This document shows, one piece after another, positions 1 through 8,356 of a stretch of DNA of 64,000 nt (position 1 is its first letter; each line of letters starts with the position of its first letter). The DNA is taken from contig JAYQWG010000003.1 of NCBI GenBank assembly GCA_038150225.1, forward strand, positions 23,394 through 87,393. Direction: 5' to 3'. The notes under the pieces were generated by a model that ran no database searches, was not told where the DNA came from, and saw only the letters and a program-made list of their open reading frames with translations. The translations under genes and the position numbers were made by a program. This DNA is from Lucifugimonas sp038150225 (GTDB lineage: Bacteria > Chloroflexota > Dehalococcoidia > Lucifugimonadales > Lucifugimonadaceae).

Positions 1-37
1 AGCCGCTCGTCAACGTCATTTCAGAACTGTCGAGAAC

Positions 38-808
38 CTAGGAGTTTCGTCTCTGTCGGTAAGCCTCGTAGAGAACAATACCGGTACTGACCGATGCGTT
101 GAGAGATGACAGTTGCCCGGCCATCGGGATCGACGCAATCTGGTCGCAGTTTTCTCGAACCAGTCTGGAGATCCCTTTCCCTTCGGAACCGACGACTATA
201 ACTGTCGGACGTGTGAAATCGATGTCGGTGTACTCAGCATCCCCATCAGCATCGAGCCCGACAAACCACACCCCTGATTCCTTGAGATCTTCGATCGTCC
301 GATTCAAGTTGCCAACACGGGCAACTTTGACATGCTCCAATGCTCCAGCAGAAGCGCGAATCGCACCGGGAGTGACTCCGACGGCGCGTCGTTCAGGAAT
401 GATTAATCCGTGCGCGCCCGCCGCGTCGGCCGTTCTTGCAATGGCACCGAGATTGTGAGGATCTTGGATTCCGTCCAACATCACCATTAGAGGAGCAGAT
501 TCCTCCCCTGCGGCGTCCGTCAACAGTTGGTCAGTGTCGTGGTAACGCTGGTCTGGAACAACAGCAAGGACACCCTGGTGCTTTTTCGTGTGAGATTGCC
601 GTTCAAGATCGCGTCTCGTCACTGCCTCGACGGTAATACCCACTTCGTCCGCGAGAACTATGATCTCCTTTAGTTGAGGTCCGAGCTCAACGTCATCGAC
701 CATCAACAAACGTTCGATGTTGTTCCCCGCACGCAGAGATTCCAGCACGGCTCTGCGGCCTTCGACTGTTTGCCCGTGAACTTTTTTAGCGCGTGAAAAT
801 CTCGACAA
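38..808 (-). CDS. rlmB: 23S rRNA (guanosine-2'-O)-methyltransferase RlmB, TrmH/SpoU family
   Basis: This 256-residue protein is a SpoU-type 2'-O-ribose methyltransferase, which uses S-adenosylmethionine to methylate a guanosine in 23S rRNA. The N-terminal substrate-binding part (residues about 8-85, starting VHGQTVEGRRAVLESL) precedes the knotted SPOUT domain. All three SpoU motifs are visible: DGIQDPHNLGAIARTADAAG, then VVGSEGKGISRLV, then SLNASVSTGIVLYEA. Length is normal for RlmB. The ATG at 808 gives the usual N-terminus and no later start keeps the first domain. The neighbouring aldolase is divergent and its start region lies close to or inside this gene's 5' end. RlmB is chosen over TrmH by length and the N-terminal domain, not by a substrate test. 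Confidence 0.9.
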   Translation of the reverse strand: MSRFSRAKKVHGQTVEGRRAVLESLRAGNNIERLLMVDDVELGPQLKEIIVLADEVGITVEAVTRRDLERQSHTKKHQGVLAVVPDQRYHDTDQLLTDAAGEESAPLMVMLDGIQDPHNLGAIARTADAAGAHGLIIPERRAVGVTPGAIRASAGALEHVKVARVGNLNRTIEDLKESGVWFVGLDADGDAEYTDIDFTRPTVIVVGSEGKGISRLVRENCDQIASIPMAGQLSSLNASVSTGIVLYEAYRQRRNS

Positions 809-918
809 GTTGCCCTCAAATACATCAGTTCGCGCAGCTTGGTGTCTCCGAAACCGGCTTTAGAAGTGTAAGTTGCATAACCACTATTAGTCACCCAAAA
901 GATGCGAGGTATCAAAAA

Positions 919-1680
919 TTGGCACGAACGCGTGCATACAGCGTCAATCGTCTCAAGCAGGTCATTGATAACGGTGGTGTAGGCGTAATTGCCAACGGTC
1001 CAAACAATTCCGATATGTGCGATTTCCTCGGCCACCTTGGGTTCGATGCTGCATTCGTTGATTTCGAGCACGGTGGAGTCTCTTGGGCAGAGTTGGCTGA
1101 CATTTCCAGAGCGTGTGAGCTCTGGGGAATGTCGAGCGTCGTCCGGGTAAACCGACTCGACGAGGCACAGATTCTCCGTACGCTCGATCAAGGAGCAAGT
1201 GATGTGATGATCCCGCACATCATCACTGCTGAAGACGCAAAACTTGCAGCAGATGCCTGTAAGTACCCGCCTAACGGCAAGCGTGGAGTCGCTGGTGGTC
1301 GCCGTGCTTACGGGGTTGAAAATTACTTCGAACGCGCCGATCAAGAGGTATATTGCCACGCGTTGATCGAAGATTTTGAAGCGATCGCAAACCTCGATGA
1401 ATTGACCAAAGTAGATGGCATCGATGTTTTCTACGTGGCACCGTCGGACATGGCGGCATCAATGGGTCATACCGGCAATCCTGGACATCCAGAAGTGCAG
1501 TATGCAATTCAAACGGCGATAATGAAGATCGTCGACGCTGGCGCCGTTGCAGGGACTTTAGTCAACGACGCCAATCTGGAAAAGTTCCTCGACATGGGAG
1601 TCCGGTGCGTTGGAGTTCCCTGGCAACAGTGGTTGCAGAAATCGTCTGAGTCATTTTTGGAACGTGTAAACCGCTCCTAA
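919..1680 (+). CDS. HpcH/HpaI-family aldolase (class II 2-keto acid aldolase)
   Basis: This 253-residue TIM-barrel enzyme belongs to the HpcH/HpaI family, metal-dependent class II aldolases that cleave 2-keto-3-deoxy or 4-hydroxy-2-oxo acids to pyruvate or a similar fragment plus an aldehyde. Family landmarks are FVDFEHGGVSW (metal and base residues), GASDVMIPHI, RGVAGGRRAYG and FYVAPSDMAASMG. The frame is open back to an ATG at 793, but those extra 42 residues are not family-like and run into the divergent rlmB. A TTG at 919, preceded by GCGAGGT at about 904-910, gives the usual length and is preferred. The actual substrate cannot be read from sequence. A second, more divergent family member lies at 58481-59374. 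Confidence 0.8.
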   Translation: MARTRAYSVNRLKQVIDNGGVGVIANGPNNSDMCDFLGHLGFDAAFVDFEHGGVSWAELADISRACELWGMSSVVRVNRLDEAQILRTLDQGASDVMIPHIITAEDAKLAADACKYPPNGKRGVAGGRRAYGVENYFERADQEVYCHALIEDFEAIANLDELTKVDGIDVFYVAPSDMAASMGHTGNPGHPEVQYAIQTAIMKIVDAGAVAGTLVNDANLEKFLDMGVRCVGVPWQQWLQKSSESFLERVNRS

Positions 1681-2069
1681 AAGCAAGAAAACATCAATAC
1701 AAGCAACAAGGATCTATAGTTAGTTTCACGCACGTCAAAATGAGACTCCGTAGAAGATATGAGATCAGATCGGTTGATTCTGACTTGTGTGCTGAAGACT
1801 GCCGGATACGGCGTATCAGAAGCCGGCGAACGTAAACTCGTTCCCACGGAACAATTGCCAATTATCGATCGATTCGGCACTCGATTTTATCGGGTTCGAA
1901 TCAATGCTCGGTTTGAACCAACTCATCCAAACTCACGGCGGTCTCATTATTGAGATCGCTTTTCGCGTTGACACTTCTTTGCCTCAATGCCAGCATTGGC
2001 ACAGATCACACGTTGGGACACGTTGAAGTCCCTGACTTGAATTGTTCTTGCTAAACCGAAAGGAATGAC
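1681..2069. other. Intergenic region with no supported gene
   Basis: Between the aldolase and the aldehyde dehydrogenase there is no convincing coding signal. The one 64-codon plus-strand frame (1759-1953) has no recognisable motif and no ribosome-binding site. The block before 2070 carries GAAAGGA about 6 bases ahead of the ATG, a good ribosome-binding site for the next gene. No clear terminator is seen after 1680. Confidence 0.6.
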
Positions 2070-3685
2070 ATGGCGGATCGTTTTCAGAACTTTGTAAACG
2101 GATCATGGGTCGATGGATCGACAGGTGAGGTCTCGGTAAGCACCAACCCGGCTGATCTCAGCGACGTGATTGGTGAATTTCAAGCATCTAACGCTGCTGA
2201 TGTCGACAAGGCGATTACCGCTGCGGCGGCGGCTAAAGAAGGCTGGCGACGCACATCATCGCTGGCAAGAGGCGGATATCTACTAAAAGCTGCAGCGTAC
2301 CTGGAAGCCAACCTTGAAGAGTTCGCACAGGCAGTCACCAGGGAGTGTGGAAAAGCAATTCTCGAGTCCCGCGGTGAAGTCGGGCGTGCAATTGCATTGC
2401 TTCAGTACTACGGCGTAGAAGGTTCAAATCCTGTTGGTTCAGTTGTTCCTTCGGTCAACCCAAACATTCTGCTGTACACAAACCGAACGCCACTCGGTGT
2501 TGTCAGCCTCATCACTCCTTGGAATTTCCCAATCGCTATACCTATCTGGAAAATGGCTCCGGCACTCGTCTACGGGAACACGATTGTTCTCAAGCCAGCC
2601 TCCGCTGCACCTCATGTTGCGACGCTAATCGCTCGCATGTGGGAAGAAGTAGACCTACCTCCCGGAGTTTTCAACCTGGTTACCGGGTCAGGTAGTGCCG
2701 TCGGTAACGAGATGATCGCGAACTCAAACGTCAGCGCAATCTCTTTCACGGGCTCGACTCGAATCGGCATGCAAATTGCAGCCGAATCAGCGAAGCGAGG
2801 TAACCGATACCAGCTCGAAATGGGCGGAAAAAACCCGGTCATCGTTTTGCCAGATGCTGATCTTGAGCAGGCAGCCGAAATTACCGTTTCGGGTGCGATG
2901 AAGTACTCAGGCCAGAAGTGCACGGCTACATCTCGAGCAATCGTCGTTGGCAACGTGCTGGAAGAGTTCACAAGTTTGGTCGTTGAAAAGACCAAGGCAT
3001 TAAAGATCGGTCCTGGGGCCGATGCAGACAGCATTGTCGTGCCGGTTATCGACCAGGCGTCGAAAGACAACATTCAGACAATCGTCGACCGAGCAGTCCA
3101 AGATGGTGGACAAATTCTCGCTGGTGGTGGGGTTCCGTCGGGAGATACATTCGACAAGGGAACTTTCGTTGAACCGACAGTGATCTCGAAGGTTGGACCT
3201 GCTGATTTCGTTGCGTGCGAAGAAATTTTTGGTCCCGTCCTTTCGATCATTCCGTCCACTGACGCCGACGAAGCGTTGAACATTGCAAATTCCGTTGAGT
3301 ACGGCCTCAGTGCGGGAATCTTCACCAGAAACTTGAATGACGTTCTCGACTTCGCTGACCGAATCGAAGCTGGAATCGTGAAGATTAACGGCGAAACCGC
3401 TGGTGTTGAACCACAAGTTCCGTTTGGCGGAATGAAGGCAAGCTCGTCCGGTGACANNNNNNNNNNNNNNNNNNNNNNNNNNNNNNNNNNNNNNNNNNNN
3501 NNNNNNNNNNNNNNNNNNNNNNNNNNNNNNNNNNNNNNNNNNNNNNNNNNNNNNNNGGTGTTGAACCACAAGTTCCGTTTGGCGGAATGAAGGCAAGCTC
3601 GTCCGGTGACAGAGAGCAAGGAAAAGCTGCGATCGAGTTCTTCACTGAAACCAAAACGATCTACGTAGACCGCAGCGCAACATAG
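2070..3685 (+). CDS. NAD(P)-dependent aldehyde dehydrogenase (interrupted by an assembly gap)
   Basis: This is an aldehyde dehydrogenase of the ALDH superfamily, oxidising an aldehyde or semialdehyde to the acid with NAD(P)+. Landmarks are TPWNFPIAIPIWKMAPALVYG (cofactor loop), SFTGSTRIG, EMGGKNPVIVLPDADLE with the general-base Glu, GQKCTATSRAIV with the catalytic Cys, and CEEIFGPVLSI. A run of 100 N (3457-3556) sits between two identical 55-bp copies of the same coding segment. Removing the N and one copy restores a single frame that ends in a TAG at 3683-3685 and gives about 486 residues, the normal family length. The gene is therefore probably intact in the organism. An intrinsic terminator follows. 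The substrate is unknown; 2-oxoglutarate semialdehyde or succinate semialdehyde are possible. Confidence 0.88.
3402..3611. repeat. Assembly gap (100 N) flanked by identical 55-bp copies
   Basis: Positions 3402-3456 and 3557-3611 are identical and lie directly against a run of exactly 100 N. This is the pattern left when two overlapping contigs are scaffolded without being merged. It is not a biological duplication: collapsing it restores the aldehyde dehydrogenase frame. Confidence 0.93.
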
Positions 3686-3717
3686 TTCGTTCGAGAAAAA
3701 TCCAAACCGAGTAACAT

Positions 3718-3752
3718 CTACCCGATAGGAATACCTGTCGGGTAGTTTCTTT
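3718..3752 (+). terminator. Intrinsic terminator of the aldehyde dehydrogenase gene
   Basis: A 12-bp stem (CTACCCGATAGG at 3718-3729 with CCTGTCGGGTAG at 3734-3745, one G-U pair) closes on an AATA loop and is followed by TTTCTTTCT. It lies 33 bases after the stop codon. Confidence 0.85.
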
Positions 3753-3808
3753 CTAGGGGGCAAACCATAGTCGACAATTCTTTTGCGGGCGTTTTTCCGA
3801 TTCTACAA

Positions 3809-4660
3809 ATGCCATTCGACGAGGATGGCAACATCATTCTTGATGACCTACGCGCCGAAGTGGAATACGCGATCAGAGGTGGAGTTCACGGGGTAGGGAT
3901 TGCCTTTGGGACCGAGGTGAACAAGCTGAGCGACCACGAACGAGATGATGTTCTGAGCACCGTGGTGGATCAGGCGAACCACCGAATCAAGGTCGTAATG
4001 AACACCGGTGCTCCGTCGACAGCACAAACTATCAACTATGGACGTGTCGCCAAAGTTCTTGGTGCCGACGCAGTCATGATCGCACCGCCTGCTATTCCGG
4101 GTATTCCGACATCCCTTGTTCGTCAGCATTTCCTCGATATTGCTGAAGCATCGGACTTACCGATATTTATGCAGGACATGAATGGTGCAGCAATGGCCCC
4201 GGCTCTTCTCGCAGATCTTGCTAACTCACACGAGAATCTTTGCTACGCAAAAATCGAGAGTCTTCCGACTCCTAATCGTTTCTCAGAAGCTGGTGAAGCA
4301 GCCGGGAGCCGGTTGTCGATGTTTGGCGGAGCAAACGGCGTGTACTTCATCGAAGAGATGAAGCGTGATGCCAACGGGACGATGCAGGGAATAGCTCTCT
4401 GTGACATCGTTCGAAAAACGTGGGACGCATTCCACTCTGGTGATCAAATCGGTGCGGAAAACATTTGGAACACATATCAACCCCTTGTGAAGCTCTACAC
4501 CATGGGTGAAGGGCAGCTCTACTGGATTGCCAAGGAAATCCTCAAACGACGAGGGGTTTTCACCGAAGCGTATCCACGCCTGCCGGCAGTTAAGCCAGAC
4601 GCGGGAATGTTTCGCCAGCTAGATGAACTAATCGAACGGCTCGGGGTGGCACCAATTTGA
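3809..4660 (+). CDS. DapA-family (dihydrodipicolinate synthase-like) aldolase/lyase
   Basis: This is a class I, Schiff-base TIM-barrel enzyme of the DapA/N-acetylneuraminate lyase superfamily. The lysine that would bind the oxo substrate is in ENLCYAKIESLP. The YNxP motif with the catalytic Tyr of true DapA is replaced by FMQDMNG, so this is not a lysine-biosynthesis enzyme; it probably cleaves or dehydrates another 2-oxo acid. It is clearly paralogous to the protein at 48361-49263. The first ATG is at 3809, but the conserved first strand (GVFPIL) lies upstream in frame at 3788-3805. The frame runs back to an ATA at 3767, six bases after AGGGGG (3755-3760), and no ATG, GTG or TTG is available there. 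The true N-terminus is therefore probably at 3767. The stop overlaps the next gene by four bases. Confidence 0.82.
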   Translation: MPFDEDGNIILDDLRAEVEYAIRGGVHGVGIAFGTEVNKLSDHERDDVLSTVVDQANHRIKVVMNTGAPSTAQTINYGRVAKVLGADAVMIAPPAIPGIPTSLVRQHFLDIAEASDLPIFMQDMNGAAMAPALLADLANSHENLCYAKIESLPTPNRFSEAGEAAGSRLSMFGGANGVYFIEEMKRDANGTMQGIALCDIVRKTWDAFHSGDQIGAENIWNTYQPLVKLYTMGEGQLYWIAKEILKRRGVFTEAYPRLPAVKPDAGMFRQLDELIERLGVAPI

Positions 4661-5238
4661 GCGAATTACGGCGACGAGATGGCTCTGCCCTCAAGCCCCA
4701 GCTTGAGATGATTCGGTACAGCGAACCCGTGCCTGAGGTGCCTGACGTTGCGGATGGGTACAAACTCAGGCTTGTCTCCGACGAAGATCGAGTTTCGTAC
4801 GACCAGACATTCGCAACTGCGTTCACGGAACCGTCTCCGTTCAACGACATGCTGCTCAAGCAAGTTGAAAACGGTTTTTTCGTCGTCGAACACCTCCCAT
4901 CTGGTAGCGTTGTGGCATCATCCGCTGCGGCTGTTTATCCAAAGGCACAACACCCCGACGGGCACAGCTTACAGTGGGTTGTCGCTCACACAGATCATCA
5001 ACGAACTGGCGCAGGCCAGGCGACCATAGCGGCAGCGACAGAAGTTCTCGCTAAATCGGCGCCTCACTACTCATATCTCTCGACGGATGATTTCCGTCTT
5101 CCTGCAATCTCCATCTACCTGAAACTTGGATGGCAACCGTTGTTGTTTCATCCCGATCAAGTCGAGCGTTGGAGCCGAGTATTCGGGCACCTTGGCATGA
5201 CCTTTAACGAAAACGACTGGCCCAGGTCACCGAAATAA
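4657..5238 (+). CDS. GNAT-family N-acetyltransferase
   Basis: This 193-residue protein has the C-terminal features of a GNAT acetyltransferase. They include a strand followed by the acetyl-CoA loop in VAHTDHQRTGAGQATIAAAT (residues about 110-129) and a late AISIYLKLGWQPL, the usual end motif in which the helix and last strand cover the acetyl-CoA. The start is a TTG overlapping the DapA-like stop (TTGA), so the two genes are probably translated together. The substrate is unknown. Its pairing with a DapA-type lyase suggests an amino- or amine-containing intermediate, which is inference only. Confidence 0.75.
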   Translation: MSELRRRDGSALKPQLEMIRYSEPVPEVPDVADGYKLRLVSDEDRVSYDQTFATAFTEPSPFNDMLLKQVENGFFVVEHLPSGSVVASSAAAVYPKAQHPDGHSLQWVVAHTDHQRTGAGQATIAAATEVLAKSAPHYSYLSTDDFRLPAISIYLKLGWQPLLFHPDQVERWSRVFGHLGMTFNENDWPRSPK

Positions 5239-5275
5239 TCGGAGCACAGACCAGTCGATTTATTTCGTTGTTCGG

Positions 5276-6163
5276 CTACGCAGTTGGCGGGGCTACGACG
5301 ACGTCGTCATAAGAGTGACGTGACCCAACCATGTTCGAGTGCTGGAATACGTCTAGTGCTGATTCGTAGAGGTCTTTCTCAACAGCAATGTCGCCGGACC
5401 ATGTTCCAAGTTTCTGATAGAACCCAACAGCGCTAGCAATCGCCGCTTCTGCTTGATCTGGGAAGAAGCTCGCTTCCGCCTTGGCAACCTCAGCGGGATC
5501 AGCAGTATTCACCCACTCCCTGCTCGCACGGTATGCAGCGGTAAATCGCTTTGCTTCATCTGTCCCGAGCCAATCCCATCGGCAAACAAGACTTGAAAAA
5601 GCGGTTGGCCCAATTGCCTCACCTACAGATGCAACAATGTGTCCTTCGCCATCGTGCTCGAGCTGTTGCGGGAATGCACCTTGCTCGTGGAAATAGTCGC
5701 CCTGACCTGAACGCCACTGCCCCATCATTTCATCACCGCCAGGTGAATCTATGTCGTCGACATCGGACAAGTCGACTCCCATTTTGTGGGCGCCATATCG
5801 AAGCATCGCTTCAGGTTGACCACCGTGAACGTGGAGGAACTTACCCTTTAGAATCTTGTCCCACGTGAAGTTGGAGTCTGCTTCCCGAGCAGCAATAAAA
5901 AATCCGTCGTACCGATTAATTTGGGCAAAATGGGCGAAAGGTGGCTTGTTACCAGAATCGAGTGGGCCCCAGCTAGCCGACACTGCTGCCTGCGCCACGT
6001 CCATGTTTCCGGACGCTACTTCAGCACCGCTGCTCCTGCCCGCAGCAACGACGTGATACGAAGCATTAATGCCTTCATTTTCGAGAAAACCTCCGGCAAT
6101 GGTACTGATCAGGGGGCTGTAAAAAGCAGAATGGCGCGAAACCATTATTTTCATTTCGGTCAT
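5276..6163 (-). CDS. ABC-type substrate-binding protein-like (NMT1/THI5-like fold), no signal peptide
   Basis: This 295-residue protein resembles the NMT1/THI5-like periplasmic-binding family. It opens directly with a first strand (MKIMVSRHSAFYSPLISTIA), followed by a helix and GRSSGAEVASGNMDVAQAA, the ligand-pocket pattern of this fold. Later parts (GQPEAMLRYGAHKMGVD and GTDEAKRFTAAYRASREWVN) also fit. No signal peptide or lipobox is visible, and no ABC permease or ATPase gene lies nearby. It may therefore act in the cytoplasm, as the THI5-like pyrimidine synthases do, or be an orphan binding protein. The precise ligand is unknown. Its 3' end converges on the GNAT gene. Confidence 0.65.
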   Translation of the reverse strand: MTEMKIMVSRHSAFYSPLISTIAGGFLENEGINASYHVVAAGRSSGAEVASGNMDVAQAAVSASWGPLDSGNKPPFAHFAQINRYDGFFIAAREADSNFTWDKILKGKFLHVHGGQPEAMLRYGAHKMGVDLSDVDDIDSPGGDEMMGQWRSGQGDYFHEQGAFPQQLEHDGEGHIVASVGEAIGPTAFSSLVCRWDWLGTDEAKRFTAAYRASREWVNTADPAEVAKAEASFFPDQAEAAIASAVGFYQKLGTWSGDIAVEKDLYESALDVFQHSNMVGSRHSYDDVVVAPPTA

Positions 6164-6642
6164 GCGTAGTTCCTAATGACGTCTCGTATATTCGAGGCAG
6201 ATTCTACCCTGTTGCCATGATCAAAAAATCATCGCCAAATGAGTAGTTCAGAATTTTCAGTGACCACAGCCATTTGTAGCGCCCTCCAACTTCAAATGTG
6301 ACGATAATGGTTGCAAGCCTCGAATATGGATCGACCAACCAGGCTTCTTCAACTTGGTGCTCAACTCGCTTCAGGGCCACAAGTGATTTCTGATCTCTTG
6401 TCGGGACAAGCAATTCGATCGTTCCGTGACGATCAAAATCACCGGCCGCAGCCTGATCAAGGTTTATCGAACCGTTTCGATTCGAAGCGAATCATGTCAG
6501 CTAAATACCGGCTTATAATCGCGACGAGGAACACACACTGGGCTTACTGGAATACAGTCGAAGGTTGGGAGCCGTACATCACGCGCGGCGACACTGACTT
6601 CCTAACTCGGATGTGGAAAAGCTCCGGGTAATCGAACCAGGT
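6164..6642. other. Intergenic region with no supported gene
   Basis: This stretch holds short open frames on both strands (for example 6204-6413 minus and 6311-6631 plus). None has a recognisable motif or ribosome-binding site, and composition is more AT-rich than the flanks. No terminator hairpin is evident downstream of sufU. Confidence 0.5.
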
Positions 6643-7110
6643 TTAGGAGTTCTTTTCCAGGTGCTCTTTGAGTGCGTCGTCGAGTCCTACCCAACTGAGT
6701 AAGGCGCACTTAATTCGCACGGGGAATTTTCTGACACCACCGAGTGCTTCAATATCACCGAGAATGTCGGCTTCTTCGTCGGTGATTTCTTCGCCTTTAA
6801 GCATTCGCCTAACTGCATCAACAGCAGCTTGCACTTCCTCAGTCGATTTTCCTTCGACCAGTTCAGCCAGAAGTGACGCTGATGCCTGAGAAATTGCGCA
6901 CCCGCGTCCGGTAATCCCGACTCCGACTACAGCACCATCATCGACTTTCATTTGGATGTGAAATTCGTCGCCACAGAACGGATTGTTGACCTCAAGATCA
7001 ATGTCTGGTGATTCTACTGGAGCTGTGTTTCGCGGGCTCCTGTAGTGGTCAAGAATTATTGCCTCATAGAGCTCGTCGAGTTCGTTGAGGCCTGATATTC
7101 CACCCATCAT
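6643..7110 (-). CDS. sufU: SufU, Fe-S cluster assembly scaffold/sulfur-transfer protein
   Basis: SufU is the zinc-containing IscU-like partner that takes persulfide sulfur from SufS. The 155-residue protein has three conserved cysteines, in NPFCGDEF, GRGCAIS and RIKCALL, and the aspartate after the first. The insertion between the second and third cysteines is typical of SufU rather than IscU. It is the last gene of sufBCDSU and overlaps the sufS stop by four bases, so it is translationally coupled. Confidence 0.92.
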   Translation of the reverse strand: MMGGISGLNELDELYEAIILDHYRSPRNTAPVESPDIDLEVNNPFCGDEFHIQMKVDDGAVVGVGITGRGCAISQASASLLAELVEGKSTEEVQAAVDAVRRMLKGEEITDEEADILGDIEALGGVRKFPVRIKCALLSWVGLDDALKEHLEKNS

Positions 7111-8354
7111 CGGACGAAGTACCCCTCGGTCTCGCTCAAGCCGTTGACCAGAGCGTCGATTTCCTCGCGCGTGTTGTAGATGTAGAAGCTTGCTCGCGCT
7201 GCTGCAACCACATCGTAACTACGAACGAGCGGCATCGCACAGTGGTGTCCTGTTCGAATTGCTATCCCCTGCTGATCAAGTGCAGTACCTAGATCGTGAG
7301 GGTGAATTGTTTCGTGAGTGAACGAAATCACCCCACCCTTCTTGGACGCATCTTGTGGTCCCAGAACATTGATCCCCGATAGTCCGCCGAACTGTTCGAG
7401 AGCGTAGGCTGTCAACTCTTGTTCGTGCTTCCAAATGTTGTCCATGCCGAGCTCAGCCAGATAGTCGACTGCAGCTCCGGTTGCAATTGCGTCAGCAATA
7501 TTTGGGGTACCGGCTTCAAATTTGTAAGGCAGATCGTTCCAGCTTGCGTCTTCGTAACTCACCTCGAGAATCATGTCTCCGCCGTACATATATGGCGGCA
7601 TCTCCTCCAGAAGCGACTTTCGACCGTACAAAACGCCAATGCCTGTTGGTCCGAGCATTTTGTGTGCCGAGAAACACAGAAAGTCGACATCCAGATCCTG
7701 AACATCGACCGGCATATGCGGCACACTCTGCGCTGCGTCAACCAGCACCGCTGCACCGACCGCGTGGGCAAGGGTTCCGAGTTCTTTGACCGGGTTTATC
7801 GTGCCAAGAACGTTAGACATATGAGTGGCGGCAACGAGCTTCGTGCGTGAATCGATGATCCGACGTGCACTGTCCATGTCTAGTACGCCGTCGTCAGAAT
7901 GGGCGAGATATCGAAGCTCAGCACCTTTTTTCATCGCGAGCTGCTGCCACGGGACAATATTGGAGTGATGCTCCATCGCAGTTATCACGATGTTGTCACC
8001 AGCACCGATGTTTTCTTCAGCCCAAGTCGCAGCAACAAGGTTCAAGGACTCGCTGGTATTGCGCGTCCAAATCACCGTCTCCGACTCGGGAGCGTTTATG
8101 AATTTGGCAACTTTGGTCCGCGCCATTTCATAGGCGTCTGTTGCCTCAACCGAGAGGGTATGAACACCACGGTGTACGTTAGCGTTGTAAACCTCGTAGT
8201 ACTCCGTTAGTGCGTCAATAACCGCCTTCGGCTTTTGAGTCGTAGCAGCGTTGTCCAAGTAAACGAGCTTTTTCCCGTTAGCTTCTCTGTTGAGGATCGG
8301 GAAGTCTGCGCGGATCGACTCGATATCGAAATTTCTTGAAAAGTTGTTACTCAA
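7107..8354 (-). CDS. sufS: SufS, cysteine desulfurase (group II)
   Basis: This is a PLP-dependent class V aminotransferase-fold enzyme that removes sulfur from cysteine for Fe-S cluster assembly. Visible landmarks are YLDNAATTQKP near the N-terminus, TRNTSESLNLVA, the base-stacking His in AMEHHSNIVPWQ, DAAQSVPHMPVDV, and the PLP lysine in CFSAHKMLGPTGIGVLYG. The active Cys is in RTGHHCAMPLV. At 415 residues it is full length. It sits between sufD and sufU and overlaps sufU by four bases. Confidence 0.95.
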   Translation of the reverse strand: MSNNFSRNFDIESIRADFPILNREANGKKLVYLDNAATTQKPKAVIDALTEYYEVYNANVHRGVHTLSVEATDAYEMARTKVAKFINAPESETVIWTRNTSESLNLVAATWAEENIGAGDNIVITAMEHHSNIVPWQQLAMKKGAELRYLAHSDDGVLDMDSARRIIDSRTKLVAATHMSNVLGTINPVKELGTLAHAVGAAVLVDAAQSVPHMPVDVQDLDVDFLCFSAHKMLGPTGIGVLYGRKSLLEEMPPYMYGGDMILEVSYEDASWNDLPYKFEAGTPNIADAIATGAAVDYLAELGMDNIWKHEQELTAYALEQFGGLSGINVLGPQDASKKGGVISFTHETIHPHDLGTALDQQGIAIRTGHHCAMPLVRSYDVVAAARASFYIYNTREEIDALVNGLSETEGYFVR

Positions 8355-8356
8355 CT

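Noticed and set aside
1895..1925. GGGTTCGAATC resembling a tRNA T-loop
   Set aside because: The flanking bases do not pair as a T-stem, and no anticodon arm or acceptor stem is present upstream.
1759..1953. Small plus-strand ORF of 64 codons
   Set aside because: No recognisable domain, no ribosome-binding site, and Arg/Pro/Thr-rich composition like random translation.
3402..3611. Biological duplication or insertion in the aldehyde dehydrogenase
   Set aside because: The copies border a 100-N run exactly and collapsing them restores the frame, which indicates an assembly artefact.
6204..6413. Small minus-strand ORF in the 6.2-6.6 kb spacer
   Set aside because: No motif, no ribosome-binding site and no supporting context.
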